Shown here piece by piece: positions 7,879-18,013 of a stretch of 64,000 bases of DNA. Source of the DNA: Terriglobia bacterium (GTDB lineage Bacteria > Acidobacteriota > Terriglobia > Terriglobales > Acidobacteriaceae); the NCBI GenBank assembly GCA_020073385.1, contig JAIQFH010000003.1, positions 62,001 through 126,000 of the forward strand, given 5' to 3'. The translations under genes were made by a program, and so were the position numbers. Each line of letters starts with the position of its first letter. Position 1 is the first letter of the stretch. Below the pieces are notes generated by a model that did no database searches, was not told the origin of the DNA, and saw nothing but the letters and a program-made list of their open reading frames with translations.

Positions 7879-8268
7879 ATGGCAACCAGCATCTCGTGGA
7901 AACTGAATGTGAACAGTCCGTCTGGTCCGAAACTCGCACTCTCCAGCGCTATTTCGGTCGATGCCCATGATCGAATCGCGGGCACCGTGCCCACCGCAGC
8001 AGCGCAGGTCGAGGTAGAGGTCGATGTGCAGCTGCGTACGGTGGGGCGCGTGCGGTCTCTCGTCGTTCGTTCCGACGTTTATGGCGACAACCTGAAGTAC
8101 AAAGTCCACGCAACCAGGAATCCCGAACAAACGATGAACGACACCTTAGTACTGGGGGGAGAGGGAAGCTTGGCCCTGCTGGGAGCGCAAATCGACAGAC
8201 TATCTTCATCAACACCCCTTGGCCACGACGCGAATCTGCAGATCCTCGTCGGACGTCAAGCCACCTGA
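7879..8268 (+). CDS. Hypothetical eCIS-operon protein, beta-rich (129 aa)
   Basis: Begins ATG 7879 after AAGAGAAGAGATAACG, 40 bp after the winged-helix gene and 32 bp before the sheath gene. The sequence alternates short hydrophobic strands (SISWKLNVN, AAQVEVEVDVQLRTV, VRSLVVRSDVYGDNLKYKVH) and ends TPLGHDANLQILVGRQAT; no signal peptide or membrane segment. I do not recognise the family. Place in the operon suggests a structural accessory or chaperone of the sheath/tube. Confidence 0.7.
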   Translation: MATSISWKLNVNSPSGPKLALSSAISVDAHDRIAGTVPTAAAQVEVEVDVQLRTVGRVRSLVVRSDVYGDNLKYKVHATRNPEQTMNDTLVLGGEGSLALLGAQIDRLSSSTPLGHDANLQILVGRQAT

Positions 8269-8300
8269 CGGTCGTCCGTTACTAGAAGGAGAGCAGAACC

Positions 8301-10271
8301 ATGCCAGTGAGACCGACTTTTCCGGGTGTGTACATCGAGGAAATTCCCAGCGGCGTGCGCACCATCGTGGGGGTGGCTACCTCCATCGGCGCGTTCATCG
8401 ATTACTTTGCTCGCGGGCCCATGGACCTAGCGGTCGACATCCTGAGCTATGCGGAGTTCGAGCGCGAATTCGGTGGTCTTAACGCGCAGAGCGAAGCCAG
8501 TTATGCCCTCCAGCAGTTCTTTCTGAACGGGGGCAGCGAAGCGTTCGTGGTTCGAGTCGGTCAAGCGGGATCCTTTGCCGCGGCCGCCATCGATGTGCTT
8601 GATGCTGTGGGCGGCGCGGCGTCGCTGACATTCACCGCGGGTCGCCAAATCAAAGGCGCCTCGGTTCCCGATCCTGGCGCGTGGGGAAACTTCATCCGCT
8701 TGGATGTCGACTACGACACGACCGACCCCGCGACGCTGTTCAATCTGACCGTTTCGGAAGTTTCGCCAGCCGGCACGCAACCGGTGTTGCGCACCGAAAC
8801 CTATCGCAACATGACGATGACCAACACGGCGACGAACTTTGCCGTACCGGTCATTAATGAAGACTCCGTGATGGTGCAAGCCAGCGCACCGGGTGCGAAT
8901 CGTCCAGCCCAGACGGGAACGATCAGCAATGCCTTGAACTCTGCAACTCTTGCGGGGACTGCCGCGCCTTTCCAGTGCCGAGTGGAAATCAATGCCGAAG
9001 GCTCCCAGTTGGCGACCCTGGCTCGCGCTCCTGTCGGCGCAACGCCCGCGCAAGTCATTCAGGATGCGCGCGGCTTGCTGGAAGCGGCGATTCGTGGAGT
9101 GAACGCGAGCGATCCTCGCTTTACCAATACCGTTGTGCAGGTGATCGGCGGCCGCTTTCGCGTACTGATGGGACGGGCCGGGGCTCCCGGAGTTCCGGGC
9201 ACTCCGTTCAATCCCGAGTCCATTCTGACCTTTACGGAGCAGGGCGGCGGCACGACGGCTGCTGACTTCGGTCTTGCCGGTGTTGCGCCCAACGTGCAGC
9301 AGTACTCGCTCGGTCTGGGAGTCGCTGGCGCGCAGCTGAATGCCGTGCCCGGCGTGGATGGAAATCTTCCCGACGCCAACGACATTATCGGGGTGCGCGC
9401 AAACAAGACGGGGATCTTTGCCCTGGAAGACGCCGATCTCTTCAACATTCTGTGTATCCCGCGAGCCGCCGATCTGCCGGCCGCGGCCATGCTCACCGTG
9501 TACAGCAATGCGGAAGCGTACTGCCTGGAGAGACGTTCATTCCTCATTGTCGATATCCCAAGCACGGTCGATACCGTGCAAGACATGAAGGATTTTCTGG
9601 AGACGAACGCCAATCTCCGAACCAGGAACGCGGCCATCTACTTCCCGCGGACGCGCATCGCCGACCCTCTAAACAACTTCCGCCTTCGCGACATTGCCTC
9701 CAGTGGCACGATGGCGGGCGTCTATTCCCGCACCGACAACGACCGCGGGGTGTGGAAGGCGCCAGCTGGGATCGATACCGCGTTGCGCAATATCAACGAA
9801 CTCGTCTACGTGCTCACCGATCCCGAAAATGGCGTGCTGAATCCGCTGGGCATCAACGCCCTGCGCAATTTCGCGGTCTACGGAAACATCGCCTGGGGAG
9901 CGCGCACGCTGGACGGCGCGGATGTGCAGGCCTCGGAGTGGAAATATCTTCCCGTGCGCCGTTTCGCGCTGTTTCTGGAAGAAAGTTTGTATCGCGGCAC
10001 CAAGTGGGTTGTCTTCGAGCCAAACGACGAACCTCTGTGGGCGCAGATTCGTCTCAACGTCGGCGCGTTTATGCAAAATCTGTTCCGGCAAGGGGCGTTC
10101 CAAGGGCAGACGCCGCGGGAAGCCTACTTCGTCAAGTGCGATAAGGACACGACAACGCAAAACGATATTGACTTGGGGATCGTGAACATTCTGGTCGGAT
10201 TCGCGCCGCTCAAGCCCGCCGAATTCGTCATCATCCAGATCAGCCAGATTGCCGGGCAGATTCAGGTATAG
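8301..10271 (+). CDS. Contractile tail sheath protein (Afp2-4/Pvc2-4/gp18-like)
   Basis: 656 residues starting MPVRPTFPGVYIEEIPSGVRTIVGV, the hallmark opening of contractile sheath proteins, followed by TSIGAFIDYFARGPMD and SYALQQFFLNGGSEAFVVRV. The C-terminal part has the conserved interlocking sheath domain (GINALRNFAVYGNIAWGART, WKYLPVRRFALFLEESLYRG, FVIIQISQIAGQIQV). Sheath subunits surround the inner tube and drive it by contraction. Only one sheath gene is present, unlike the three of Afp/PVC. Strong ribosome site GAAGGAGAG; the tube gene follows after 9 bp. Confidence 0.97.
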   Translation: MPVRPTFPGVYIEEIPSGVRTIVGVATSIGAFIDYFARGPMDLAVDILSYAEFEREFGGLNAQSEASYALQQFFLNGGSEAFVVRVGQAGSFAAAAIDVLDAVGGAASLTFTAGRQIKGASVPDPGAWGNFIRLDVDYDTTDPATLFNLTVSEVSPAGTQPVLRTETYRNMTMTNTATNFAVPVINEDSVMVQASAPGANRPAQTGTISNALNSATLAGTAAPFQCRVEINAEGSQLATLARAPVGATPAQVIQDARGLLEAAIRGVNASDPRFTNTVVQVIGGRFRVLMGRAGAPGVPGTPFNPESILTFTEQGGGTTAADFGLAGVAPNVQQYSLGLGVAGAQLNAVPGVDGNLPDANDIIGVRANKTGIFALEDADLFNILCIPRAADLPAAAMLTVYSNAEAYCLERRSFLIVDIPSTVDTVQDMKDFLETNANLRTRNAAIYFPRTRIADPLNNFRLRDIASSGTMAGVYSRTDNDRGVWKAPAGIDTALRNINELVYVLTDPENGVLNPLGINALRNFAVYGNIAWGARTLDGADVQASEWKYLPVRRFALFLEESLYRGTKWVVFEPNDEPLWAQIRLNVGAFMQNLFRQGAFQGQTPREAYFVKCDKDTTTQNDIDLGIVNILVGFAPLKPAEFVIIQISQIAGQIQV

Positions 10272-10280
10272 GAGACAGCC

Positions 10281-10805
<525 letters not shown>

Positions 10806-10808
10806 GTC

Positions 10809-11672
10809 ATGATCCGCACCGTGGTCGCCACGATTCCCGGAGGCTACCGCGTAAACGGCGCTCGTTGCCATCAGGTTCGGCTTCGGGAACTGACGGGCCA
10901 GGATCAGATCTTTCTCGGCGATGTAGTGGGGCAATTGCCATCGGCGCAGTGGACGACCGAGGTTTTGCATCGCTGTCTCTCAGGCTTGGATGGCGCGGAA
11001 GACGTGAACCGAGAACAGATCCGATCTCTAAACGTGGGCGATCGCGAAGCTCTGCTGCTGCAATTGCGTCAGCTGAGCTTCGGCAACCGTTTCGATTGTG
11101 TGGTGAGTTGTCCCTCTCCTGATTGCCAGGAAAAACTGGATCTGGAACTGAGGGCCGGCGAGCTTTTGCAGTCGGTGGCTCCACTGCAGATGGATGTACA
11201 CGAAGCGCAATTGAACGACGGAGAGACGACTTGTACTGTGCGGTTCCGTCTAGTAACTGGGGACGATCAGGAGGCCGTCATAGAACTCGCCCGGCGCGAC
11301 TACCTTGCCGCCGGCGATGTCTTGCTCCGCCGCTGTGTCGACCGTGTCGGAGGCTCCGGCACGGTCGTTGAGGAAATGCCTTCTGCGTTGAAAGAGCAAT
11401 TGGGCGAACGGATGAGCGAACTCGATCCACAGGCGGAAGTACGATTGAAGGTTACGTGTTCGGCGTGTGGCCGCGTGTTCGATGCACTATTCGATGTTGC
11501 CAGCTATCTGCTTCACGAACTGCAAGCGGGGATGCGGAATCTGCTGCACGAAGTCCACCTGCTTGCTTATCACTACCATTGGGGCCTGGCAGAAATCCTC
11601 GGGATGAGCGCTCGGACTCGTCACCAGTTCCTTCGGTTACTCGAAGCGGAATTGGCCGGAGCAAGCAGATGA
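10809..11672 (+). CDS. T4 gp26/gp51-type baseplate hub assembly-like protein with zinc-ribbon cysteines
   Basis: 287 residues. The first 60 (VRLRELTGQDQIFLGD) and the helical middle resemble the T4 baseplate-hub assembly family found in Mu-like phages and contractile systems. Two cysteine pairs, CPSPDC near residue 100 and CSAC near 218, could form a split zinc ribbon. The C-terminal helices (LLHEVHLLAYHYHWGLAEILGM) are the most conserved-looking part. Start ATG 10809 is 3 bp after the tube gene; its end overlaps the next gene by 4 bp. Likely a baseplate assembly factor, acting in the cytoplasm. Confidence 0.65.
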   Translation: MIRTVVATIPGGYRVNGARCHQVRLRELTGQDQIFLGDVVGQLPSAQWTTEVLHRCLSGLDGAEDVNREQIRSLNVGDREALLLQLRQLSFGNRFDCVVSCPSPDCQEKLDLELRAGELLQSVAPLQMDVHEAQLNDGETTCTVRFRLVTGDDQEAVIELARRDYLAAGDVLLRRCVDRVGGSGTVVEEMPSALKEQLGERMSELDPQAEVRLKVTCSACGRVFDALFDVASYLLHELQAGMRNLLHEVHLLAYHYHWGLAEILGMSARTRHQFLRLLEAELAGASR

Positions 11673-12565
11673 GCAGCTTTCTCGTCAACCTGGCGCGAAG
11701 AGGAGCGGGTTTGCCGGCGACCCCCGCCGCAATTTCTGCGGCCTCGGCCGCTGTGTTTCCCGCTGCCGTTCTCGCACCGGCTGCGGACTTCGTCGGAAGC
11801 AACAGCAATGACGACCGGACGACTCAACAGCCGCACCTGTCTCCGATTGTCGCGAGTCCGTTCGCGCCATCGCGTTCGGAAGGTGATTCAGCCGGCCCGC
11901 AGGTCGAGGCGTCGATAACCCCGGAGCCGGTTCCGGCGAACACTCCTTTGCAAAGTTCCCCGGCGCAGATTCCGCCAGCGCACGGTCCCAGCCTGCAAAT
12001 TGAATCGGCTCGGAAGCGGACGCAAGGTACGAACATCGCGTCCACGATCGAGCGGTCAATGCCTTCCTCGCCGGTATCGAGCCCGCATCAGGAACCGGAG
12101 ATCGTCCTATCGGCCACGCCAGCAATTGAAGGTGGGCATCAAGACTCCAATGAGAATCTGAGCGAACTCAATGTAAAGACGAAACTAGTCCGCTCTTCCC
12201 GCCGGCAGCGACCCAATTCTGAACCGCGCGAAACGGCATCACCTTCGCCAGCCACGGAGGCTAGCCCTGTCTCCCCTCCTCAGCACTGGGTGGCTCGCGA
12301 AGAAATAAAGGAAGGCTTCTCAGCACCCGTGCTAGTCGAGCCAGCTGTCTCCGAGTCTGGTGAAAGGTTTGCGTTATCGCGATTAAGCGAGATCCACAAA
12401 CCCGCTGAAACCATGCCTGCTCCGATCCACGTTCGCATCGGACGCGTTGAAGTTCGCGGCACGCCCACCCCGGCGGCCCATGCTCCGCGAACGGTTGCTC
12501 CCCCTGCTCCATTGGGCTTCACCTCATACCTGCGTCTTCGAACCTACAGGAACTGGCCGCGATGA
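11669..12565 (+). CDS. Proline/serine-rich disordered eCIS protein with short conserved tail
   Basis: 298 residues from ATG 11669 (ATGA overlap with the previous stop). Residues 1-30 are alanine-rich and hydrophobic (MSSFLVNLARRGAGLPATPA), about 40-240 are low-complexity Pro/Ser/Glu, and the last 45 contain IHVRIGRVEVRGTP and GFTSYLRLRTYRN, which look constrained. The upstream gene's frame is unrelated. No enzymatic motif. Position between tube/baseplate genes and the cap gene suggests a flexible linker or scaffold; it is far too short for a classical Afp14 tape measure. The 4 bp overlap with the cap gene shows coupling. Confidence 0.7.
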   Translation: MSSFLVNLARRGAGLPATPAAISAASAAVFPAAVLAPAADFVGSNSNDDRTTQQPHLSPIVASPFAPSRSEGDSAGPQVEASITPEPVPANTPLQSSPAQIPPAHGPSLQIESARKRTQGTNIASTIERSMPSSPVSSPHQEPEIVLSATPAIEGGHQDSNENLSELNVKTKLVRSSRRQRPNSEPRETASPSPATEASPVSPPQHWVAREEIKEGFSAPVLVEPAVSESGERFALSRLSEIHKPAETMPAPIHVRIGRVEVRGTPTPAAHAPRTVAPPAPLGFTSYLRLRTYRNWPR

Positions 12566-13890
12566 GTGACTTTTTGGCCATTGGCGGCGTGAGTGCGACC
12601 TTTCAGACGCTGCTGAGAGATCGGATGGAATTGCCTCAAGGCGTGCCGCGCGCGAGCCTCCAGGTAACCGTTGCTCTTCCTCAGGGGGACGATGTGCCTG
12701 CGGAGGAAACACGGGTCAACCTTTTCCTTTATCGCGTCACAGAAAATGGCGTGCTGAAGAATCAGATGATTCCCGGGGAGGGGCATCCGAGCGAGTACGG
12801 CCATCCTCCGCTGAGCCTGGTCCTTCACTATCTGGTCACCGCCTACGGGCCCACGCAGGACAACGGCATCGTCAACGAAACGCGCTCGCAGTTCCTGCTG
12901 GGCAGCGCGATGCGAGTCTTCCACGATCATCCCATCATTACTGACTCCCTCGTCACCGTGCAGGCGCCCGCCGGACAAACCATTCTCCATCCCAGCCTTC
13001 GGCGGGAGTTCGAAAAGATCAAGCTCTGTCTTGACCCAATCAGTCTGGAAGATCTCTCCAAAATCTGGACTGCCCTTACCCGCCCCTACCGGTTGTCGGC
13101 GGCGTATAGCGTGAGCGTGGTGCAGATTGAGAGCCGGCGGCTCAAGACGCTGGCGGCTCCGGTACAGACGCGGCGTATCCACATCGCGACTACGCGGCGC
13201 CCGGAAATTACTGCCGTCTACCGCACTCCGGTTGCGCCCGGAGAAGTGATCGGGGACCCGCGGGCGCACGTTTTGCAAGAACTGACCATTGAGGGCGAAC
13301 GTTTTCGCGCGGAGCGAACCTGGGTGAAGCTTGGCAATCTCGAACCCATCGGTGTTCAGCCCACATCGGACCAGCGGATCCGAATGGTCATTCCGGACGA
13401 TACCTATCCGATTGACTTCGACCATGCAGCGGTACGGCCCATTCCCGTGGAGGATCGTCTTCGTCCGGGAGCCCAAACCGTCGAAGTACAGACGCTGCAT
13501 CCGACGGAGGTTGTGCAGGGAGGACTCGATCACGGAGCGGTCGTCCTGGACAACCGCCGGCAACTGTCGAACCAAATGGTGTTCATGCTTGCGCCGGAAG
13601 TGGCCGGAGTTGCTCCCGGCAATGGCGCCATTGGCACAATTCTTACCGTGAACGGCCGTCGCCTGTATCGGCCTCCCGCAAAGAGTGTGGTGCTGGTAGG
13701 CGATGTTTCTATACCGGTGCGCGAACCGGGGCCGGGTGATCCCTGGGCCGCGCCCACGGATGCGGCGGTGCAGGTGCCGATTGCGGCTTTGGCGCTCACT
13801 ACCCCACCGACCCAACCCGGCTTTTATCCGGTGCGCGCAATGGTCAACGGATCTCAGAGCATGGAGAACGTGGTCTTTCAATTGACATGA
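12562..13890 (+). CDS. DUF4255 / Pvc16-type tail-terminator (cap) protein with IPT/TIG-like C-terminus
   Basis: 442 residues. The N-terminal 190 match the Pvc16/Afp16 N-terminal family: FLAIGGVSATFQTLLRDRM, VNLFLYRVTENGVLKNQ, LSLVLHYLVTAYG and a final RPYRLSAAYSVSVVQIES. Afp16 caps the distal end of tube and sheath and sets particle termination. Residues 190-442 add two immunoglobulin-like segments; the last (PEVAGVAPGNGAIGTILTVNG to VFQLT) has the IPT/TIG pattern. The gene overlaps both neighbours by 4 bp. Confidence 0.9.
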   Translation: MSDFLAIGGVSATFQTLLRDRMELPQGVPRASLQVTVALPQGDDVPAEETRVNLFLYRVTENGVLKNQMIPGEGHPSEYGHPPLSLVLHYLVTAYGPTQDNGIVNETRSQFLLGSAMRVFHDHPIITDSLVTVQAPAGQTILHPSLRREFEKIKLCLDPISLEDLSKIWTALTRPYRLSAAYSVSVVQIESRRLKTLAAPVQTRRIHIATTRRPEITAVYRTPVAPGEVIGDPRAHVLQELTIEGERFRAERTWVKLGNLEPIGVQPTSDQRIRMVIPDDTYPIDFDHAAVRPIPVEDRLRPGAQTVEVQTLHPTEVVQGGLDHGAVVLDNRRQLSNQMVFMLAPEVAGVAPGNGAIGTILTVNGRRLYRPPAKSVVLVGDVSIPVREPGPGDPWAAPTDAAVQVPIAALALTTPPTQPGFYPVRAMVNGSQSMENVVFQLT

Positions 13891-16073
13891 GCGAAGCGAT
13901 GACACAAACCGTGGAGGCGCCGGTTACCTGGGCGTCGGCTAATCAGAGCTACCTCCGCGCGGAATTGGAGCGCTTGCGACTGCTGTTTCGCCGCAAGGTG
14001 CGATGGCTGCGCAGCCGTTGGCAGCAGGATCCGCTGGGCTCCACGCAGGGCGCAGTGATCAGCGAAGCGAACGCCGACTGGCACCTGAGCGGGGACGAGA
14101 TTGAAGCCGAAGCACGCTTCTACCGCGAGGATGCGGAGTCGTGTGTGCTCTCATGTTCCATCAAACAAGCGGACGCCGGGCTGGCGCAACTTCGTTCGAG
14201 CTTGTCCAAAGGCGCCGGCATCCCGGCCCTGGAAGCTTTGTGCCGCACGTTCGGACTGCAGTCCTATGAACGTGATGTGCTTCTGCTGTGCTGGGCGATC
14301 GAGGAAGATCCCGCTTTCGCCAGCTTGTGCGCGTATGTACAGGATGATGTGCACGCGCGTTTTCCTACTCCGCACCTGGCGTCGAGTTTTTTCTGCGCCG
14401 ACGACGGCGAACGGGAGACCGCGCGCCGTGCATTTCTTCCCGCTTCGCCGTTGCGCCGCTTTCGCCTCGTCGCCTTCGGCGAGTCTTCCATAGCGCTGCC
14501 CATGTGCCAACGGCCGCTCCAGATCGAGGAACGCATCGCAGCCTATGTGCGCGGACTGAACGCCATCGATGAAAGGGTTTCCTATCTTCTGCGTGCGGTT
14601 CCCGCCGTCGCCATGGCGGATTCCCATCTCAGCCTGATTGAGAGCCTGTCGCAGTGGGCTCAATCGGCGGGCGCCAACGAATCATGGCCCGTGATGTGGC
14701 TGACCGGACCCGCCGGCTCAGGCAATCAGGCGCTCGCCCGTGAGTTCTGCGCCCGTTTTGGGCTCCATCTTTGCGCACTCGATCCCAAGAGCCTCCCTTT
14801 GCAGGATGCCGAGCGGCATCAACTCCTTCACCTGATCGAACGCGAAACCCTGCTGTCTCGGATCGCGATCTACATGGATGTCAGCGATGTTGAACCCACC
14901 GACCGAGGCCTGACGACTGCGGTTCGCGATTGGATTGAGCGCTCCGGGGGGCTGCTATTTGTCGGAGGCCGCGAACGCTGGCACACGGCGCGCGGCACTC
15001 TCCACATCGCGGTCCCGAAAATCGATGCTGCCGCGCAACGCGTGTTGTGGCGGAACTCGCTACAAGCAGTGGCCAATTCGGTCAACGGCCAGGTCGAAGA
15101 TATCGTGCAGCAGTTCGATTTAGGTCCGCAGGCAATTCCTCAGGCGGTGAACGCGGCCATCGCGAAAGCGCGGCAACGCTCGGCGAAGGACGCCGTCATT
15201 GAGGCGAACGACCTGTGGCAGGCATGCCGCGAGCAGGTCGGATGGCGATTGGGTGATCTCGCTCAGCGCCTGGAACCCTGCTATCGCTGGGACGACATCG
15301 TCTTGCCGGATGACGTCCTCCGTCAACTACGGGAAATTGCCGACCAAGTGGCGGCTCGACCTCTGGTTTACGAACAGTGGGGTTTCGGCGCTCGCCTGCC
15401 GCGAGGCCGCGGCATCAGCGCGTTGTTCTCCGGCCCGAGCGGGACGGGAAAGACGATGGCCGCCGAAATTCTGGCCAGGCAATTGAACATCGATCTGTAT
15501 CGTATCGATCTGGCAGGCGTAGTGAGCAAGTACATTGGCGAAACCGAAAAGAATCTCCGCAACGTCTTCGAAGCCGCGGAACAGACGGGCGCGATCCTGC
15601 TGTTTGACGAGGCCGACGCGCTTTTCGGCAAGCGCAGTGAGGTCAAGGACAGCCACGACCGCTACGCCAACATTGAAGTGAACTATCTCCTGCAACGAAT
15701 GGAAGATTATCGCGGCCTGGCGATTCTGTGCACCAATCGCCGTTCGGCTTTAGACCGCGCGTTTCTGCGGCGGCTCCGCTTCCTCGTGGAATTTCCCTTT
15801 CCTGACTGGAGCCATCGCCGGATGATCTGGCAGAAAGTATTTCCTCCTGAGGCGCCGCTCGGCCCGCTGGATTACGAATCCCTGTCCCGCCTTGAGATTT
15901 CCGGTGGAAATATCCGCAACATCGCGCTCAACGCCGCGTTCCTGGCGGCCGGGGAGAAAACGAGCATCGGACTGGAGCACGTCCTGCATGCCGCTCGACG
16001 CGAATACACAAAAGTCGACAAGCTGCTGACCGAGGCGGAATTTGGAGAACACTACAGGACGATGACGAAATGA
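13887..16073 (+). CDS. Afp15/Pvc15-type tandem AAA+ ATPase
   Basis: 728 residues. A helical N-terminal region is followed by a first AAA module whose Walker A is broken (GPAGSGNQ, 274-281: Lys replaced by Asn), then an intact second AAA module: Walker A GPSGTGKT (516-523), Walker B LLFDEAD (571-577), sensor-1 LCTN, arginine region RAFLRRLRF. This matches the ATPase conserved in most eCIS clusters, thought to help load cargo or assemble the particle. The first module is probably structural. ATGA overlaps at both ends tie it to the cap gene and the small gene that follows. Confidence 0.93.
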   Translation: MSEAMTQTVEAPVTWASANQSYLRAELERLRLLFRRKVRWLRSRWQQDPLGSTQGAVISEANADWHLSGDEIEAEARFYREDAESCVLSCSIKQADAGLAQLRSSLSKGAGIPALEALCRTFGLQSYERDVLLLCWAIEEDPAFASLCAYVQDDVHARFPTPHLASSFFCADDGERETARRAFLPASPLRRFRLVAFGESSIALPMCQRPLQIEERIAAYVRGLNAIDERVSYLLRAVPAVAMADSHLSLIESLSQWAQSAGANESWPVMWLTGPAGSGNQALAREFCARFGLHLCALDPKSLPLQDAERHQLLHLIERETLLSRIAIYMDVSDVEPTDRGLTTAVRDWIERSGGLLFVGGRERWHTARGTLHIAVPKIDAAAQRVLWRNSLQAVANSVNGQVEDIVQQFDLGPQAIPQAVNAAIAKARQRSAKDAVIEANDLWQACREQVGWRLGDLAQRLEPCYRWDDIVLPDDVLRQLREIADQVAARPLVYEQWGFGARLPRGRGISALFSGPSGTGKTMAAEILARQLNIDLYRIDLAGVVSKYIGETEKNLRNVFEAAEQTGAILLFDEADALFGKRSEVKDSHDRYANIEVNYLLQRMEDYRGLAILCTNRRSALDRAFLRRLRFLVEFPFPDWSHRRMIWQKVFPPEAPLGPLDYESLSRLEISGGNIRNIALNAAFLAAGEKTSIGLEHVLHAARREYTKVDKLLTEAEFGEHYRTMTK

Positions 16074-16273
16074 AAACACGGCCACAGGTGATCGAGATCG
16101 AGGAACTCGCGCTGACCGGGAACCCCCAGGCGGCGGCAATTGAATCGGCAGTGCTACGCGCTCTGAAGGAAGCAGGAGTTGGAAACGCGCCTGCGGGAGC
16201 AGACATACACGTCCCGGTGGCACGCGAAGTAACGCGAGCCGCAAACCGGGCAGTGCAGCGGAGAGGAGTCTAG
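16070..16273 (+). CDS. Small eCIS-cluster protein (67 aa, unknown)
   Basis: Overlaps the ATPase stop by 4 bp and ends 2 bp before the first DUF4157 gene. The product, MKTRPQVIEIEELALTGNPQ then a helix AAAIESAVLRALKEAG, then VAREVTRAANRAVQRRGV, has one short beta strand and two amphipathic helices. No recognised family. Position between the ATPase and the cargo suggests an adaptor or cargo-loading factor; this is inference only. Confidence 0.6.
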   Translation: MKTRPQVIEIEELALTGNPQAAAIESAVLRALKEAGVGNAPAGADIHVPVAREVTRAANRAVQRRGV

Positions 16274-16275
16274 GC

Positions 16276-18009
16276 ATGTTTTCGGCGGCACGAATGTCGA
16301 GAAAGAGCACGCGGACGGGCAATCCCTTCCGTGGCGTGCGAGCGCACGGTCGTCCAAGACAAGCGACCGCGATCACAAAAAGCAACCAGGCTGCGCAGCG
16401 ACTGATGATCCAACCCAAACTCACTGTGAATCGTCCGGGCGATCGATTCGAGCAGCAGGCAGACCAGGTTGCAGATGCCATCATGCGAATGCCCGAGCCC
16501 TCAGTTTTGGGGGCATCTGCTGATGTGTCCAACCCTCCGATCGCATTGCAACGTATGTGCGCGGACTGCAAGGAAGAACAGTCTCGTCCACAGGAAAACA
16601 TCCAACGGCTGTGCTCGCACTGCGAGGACCAACTCAACTCAGATACTGATCAAGAAGGAAACCTTCGCGCGAAGGAGAGTCCCGGGCGCTCCCCCGAACT
16701 TACGCCGCCCGCTCATTCACAAATCCAAGCGATTCGAGCAAGCGCTGGCCAGTCACTGCCCCCCTCGGCACGCTCCTTTTTCGAACCGCGCTTCGGGCGC
16801 AGTTTTGCCGACGTCCGCCTTCACACTGATGCCCTTGCCGCAGAATCGGCCCAACGTGTCAACGCGTTGGCCTACACAGTTGGGCGAGACATTGTTTTTG
16901 GCGCAAATCAGTTCGAGCCAGGAACCACAGGTGGCCGACACCTCCTGGCTCATGAATTGACACATGTCGTCCAACAGTCGGGTAATCACGGAAACGGCGG
17001 AAGCCAACCCATGGTTCGGCGTATGGGCGATCCCGCCCAAGCGCCCGCTTCATTGAGTTGTCCCATAGCTACTACCTCTGCCGCGAACGTGGACACTAGT
17101 GTTCTGTTCACAGTTAACTCACCGGGTCTGAGCGCCGCAGGCATAGCCGACATTGCGGCTTTTCTTGGGAGGTGGCGCGCAGCGGGAGCGGATCGCGCCG
17201 TGCGGGTCGACGGCTTCGCCAGCACGGACGGGCCGCAGCCGCTCAACTGGACGCTCTCGTGTGATCGCGCCTCCGCAGTCGCTCGAGAACTGGAGAGTCC
17301 ATCCTCTGGAGCTCCCGGTGTACCGAACTCACTCATTCAAGTCTTCGCTCAAGGCGAGACGAGCGAATTCTCGACGGCTCTCGAACCAAACCGTCGTGCC
17401 ACAATCAGCGCCGATCTCTCGGCTCCGCCGGCATGTGCCAATCCTGGAGACTCTCGGTCTCTAGACTTACAGCCCGTATTCCTACGGACCGATCCTACTG
17501 ACGCGTCACCGACCGGTACTAGTTGGGGCGGGCGGTTGGGCGAGGCCAACACAATATGGGGCAAGGTAGGTGTTACTTTCAACGATTTGGGGCCCATTAC
17601 TCTGGACACGCCTCTCAAATCGTCGGGAACCACGGCGGCAGATCGTACTCGAGTCAGGGCGCTTAGATCCGGAGCGGGGGTCGAAGTGTTCCTAGTTGAC
17701 AACGACATGACAACAGCTGGAGGCGCAGACACCGCGCCGCCGATCGGAGCAGGTTGTGGCGTAACTGGAAATATTGTGCTCTCAGATCGAGGAACCAGTA
17801 ACACACTTCTTGCCCACGAACTTGGGCATATTCTAGGCCTTGATCACCCAAGCGACCGCCCGCCTTTCAATCCTGGCGACCCGGGCACCATTATGGAGCC
17901 CAGTGGATCAAATTCAACCCCCAATCCCACTCGGAATACGATGGTCAACTTCAGCAAGATCCTGTGTCCCGCGCCAACGGGATCAACTTGTTTGCATCCT
18001 GACCCGTAA
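16276..18009 (+). CDS. eCIS cargo: DUF4157 + OmpA-like + metzincin-type zinc protease
   Basis: 577 residues. Order: basic N-terminus (1-35), a motif LTVNRPGDRFEQQADQVADA (49-68), two CxxC pairs (95-98, 113-116), DUF4157 (160-234) with HELTH at 226-230, an OmpA-like segment (about 275-380: VRVDGFASTDG, QVFAQGETSEFS, NRRATIS) and a C-terminal metalloprotease domain (about 395-560) with HELGHILGLDH (514-524), the full HExxHxxGxxH zinc motif, and a downstream GTIM resembling the metzincin Met-turn. DUF4157 proteins are a known cargo class of eCIS, packed inside the tube. No signal peptide. The likely role is a protease toxin delivered into target cells. Confidence 0.88.
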   Translation: MFSAARMSRKSTRTGNPFRGVRAHGRPRQATAITKSNQAAQRLMIQPKLTVNRPGDRFEQQADQVADAIMRMPEPSVLGASADVSNPPIALQRMCADCKEEQSRPQENIQRLCSHCEDQLNSDTDQEGNLRAKESPGRSPELTPPAHSQIQAIRASAGQSLPPSARSFFEPRFGRSFADVRLHTDALAAESAQRVNALAYTVGRDIVFGANQFEPGTTGGRHLLAHELTHVVQQSGNHGNGGSQPMVRRMGDPAQAPASLSCPIATTSAANVDTSVLFTVNSPGLSAAGIADIAAFLGRWRAAGADRAVRVDGFASTDGPQPLNWTLSCDRASAVARELESPSSGAPGVPNSLIQVFAQGETSEFSTALEPNRRATISADLSAPPACANPGDSRSLDLQPVFLRTDPTDASPTGTSWGGRLGEANTIWGKVGVTFNDLGPITLDTPLKSSGTTAADRTRVRALRSGAGVEVFLVDNDMTTAGGADTAPPIGAGCGVTGNIVLSDRGTSNTLLAHELGHILGLDHPSDRPPFNPGDPGTIMEPSGSNSTPNPTRNTMVNFSKILCPAPTGSTCLHPDP

Positions 18010-18013
18010 CGCT

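Noticed and set aside
16276-18009. DUF4157 HELTH motif as the catalytic site of the cargo
   Set aside because: In this family it is often structural and lacks the third ligand; the C-terminal HExxHxxGxxH is the better candidate.
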